Source of the DNA: Cohnella herbarum
Lineage (GTDB): Bacteria; Bacillota; Bacilli; Paenibacillales; Paenibacillaceae
Length of the DNA stretch: 64,000 nt
Direction of reading: 5' to 3'
Assembly (NCBI RefSeq): GCF_012849095.1
Contig: NZ_CP051681.1
Location: 110,539 to 174,538, forward strand
Shown: positions 63,407 to 64,000 of the stretch, piece by piece
Layout: every line of letters starts with the position of its first letter
Position numbering within the stretch: position 1 is the stretch's first letter
Translations under genes and position numbers: made by a program
The notes under the pieces: model-generated
Database searches by the model: none
The model's input: only the letters and a program-made list of their open reading frames with translations
Told to the model about the DNA's origin: nothing

Positions 63407-64000
63407 CCCTTAAACTCTGCCTTGCCAACATTCATTTTGAAAGATCCGTCTGCGTAGAGAAGAGGGCTTTTCTCGGTGAATCGCTTGGAATATTGCTCAA
63501 CATGGCTGACCTTCATTTCCGATGCAGAGGTGAAATCGATATGCGCAATGGCCACCCAATACGCGTAGTTATTTTTCTCGTATAAGGACGACACGACTTG
63601 CTGACCCTGATGATTATCGACTACCGCGCGCGCCTTCATGGAATAGAAACTCCCGATCCCATTGCTAATAGCGCTGTAAGCCGCAAATAAAACATACTTC
63701 AGTTCTTCAGTACGATGGATCGTAATCGTTTCCTGTCCCTTGCCTTTAGAATCCCCGTCTAGCTGAATGAACGGAGATTTTTGAGGCGATCCCAGATTAC
63801 GATAGTAGATTTTCCCTAATTCATTGTTCTTAGTCACGTAGAAACAATAGAGATCTAAATCCTTCGAGGATTCCCATTCCAGTCTCGCCGTCACTTTCCC
63901 CGACTTCTTAATATTCACGCTTCCTTTTTTCTCTAAATTCACCTTGCTCAACTGCACGGAGGGAATTTTCTCCACTGGTGTTTGGGACAGAGTCTCCGCA
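63397..64000 (-). CDS. TerD-family stress protein (5' end outside window)
   Basis: At least 200 residues. The frame is open to the right edge (AETLSQTPVEKIPSVQLSKV), so the start lies outside; GTG at 63975 is a minor alternative. TerD/TerA-like signatures: RLEWESSKDLDLYCFYV, YYRNLGSPQKSPFIQLDGDS, ADGSFKMNVGKAEF. Family proteins bind calcium and link to tellurite and envelope stress. Intact as far as seen. Confidence 0.78.
   Translation of the reverse strand, partial: AETLSQTPVEKIPSVQLSKVNLEKKGSVNIKKSGKVTARLEWESSKDLDLYCFYVTKNNELGKIYYRNLGSPQKSPFIQLDGDSKGKGQETITIHRTEELKYVLFAAYSAISNGIGSFYSMKARAVVDNHQGQQVVSSLYEKNNYAYWVAIAHIDFTSASEMKVSHVEQYSKRFTEKSPLLYADGSFKMNVGKAEFKGFS

Overview
The window looks like chromosome of a spore-forming Bacillota, most likely Paenibacillaceae (inference). 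The grounds are sigma-A type promoters, strong GGAGG ribosome sites, a Spo0E-like gene, copper-amine-oxidase-type stalk domains and a conjugative module of the Tn1549/CTn type. No rRNA, tRNA or CRISPR array was seen.

Region 1 (1 to about 38.7 kb, almost all on the minus strand) is most of an integrative conjugative element. It holds a VirB4 ATPase cut by the left edge, PrgI, VirB6-like, Maff2/VirB2-like and VirD4-like proteins, an ArdC-like protein, PcfB, a MOBP-type relaxase, MobC, a candidate oriT, a type I toxin/antisense-RNA pair, a toprim protein, a very large methylase/helicase protein with a small deletion that breaks its helicase core, a wall or surface protein block, a Tad-like pilus/secretion block (pilin-like proteins, TadB/C fusion, TadA/CpaF ATPase, two TadZ/ParA-like proteins, CpaB/SAF protein) and ParA/ParB. 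No integrase for the element is inside the window.

Region 2 (38.7 to 44.6 kb) has an AT-rich, accessory look. It contains a 1.1 kaa protein with a possible PD-(D/E)XK N-terminus and, divergently, a HEPN/AbiJ-like protein. This pair resembles a defence locus (inference).

Region 3 (44.56 to 59.6 kb) is the most striking part. It is an array of about 18 structured repeats of 140 to 190 bp that separate short genes, nearly all on the minus strand. Read on the minus strand, each gene ends a few to tens of bases before a repeat. The repeats start with ATAAC, end with GTTAT, and have an inner stem TATTCACG/CGTGAATA. Their internal hairpins change sequence but keep pairing. The first ~16 bases of each cassette are complementary to the start of that cassette's own repeat, which is the signature of integron attC sites in circularised gene cassettes. 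I read the array as an integron-like cassette array without a visible integrase (a CALIN-type array), with attC-like sites longer than usual. Cargo: 2'-5' RNA ligase-like, P-loop kinases, two toxin-antitoxin pairs, SIR2-like, NUDIX, creatininase-like, methyltransferase, and small membrane or unknown proteins. Many cargo genes carry single-base frameshifts, and one cassette is split by a decayed IS3-family element.

Region 4 (59.6 to 64 kb) returns to ordinary chromosome-like sequence: two small membrane proteins, a decayed DUF4362-like lipoprotein gene, an MFS transporter broken by frameshifts, and a TerD-family stress protein that runs off the right edge.
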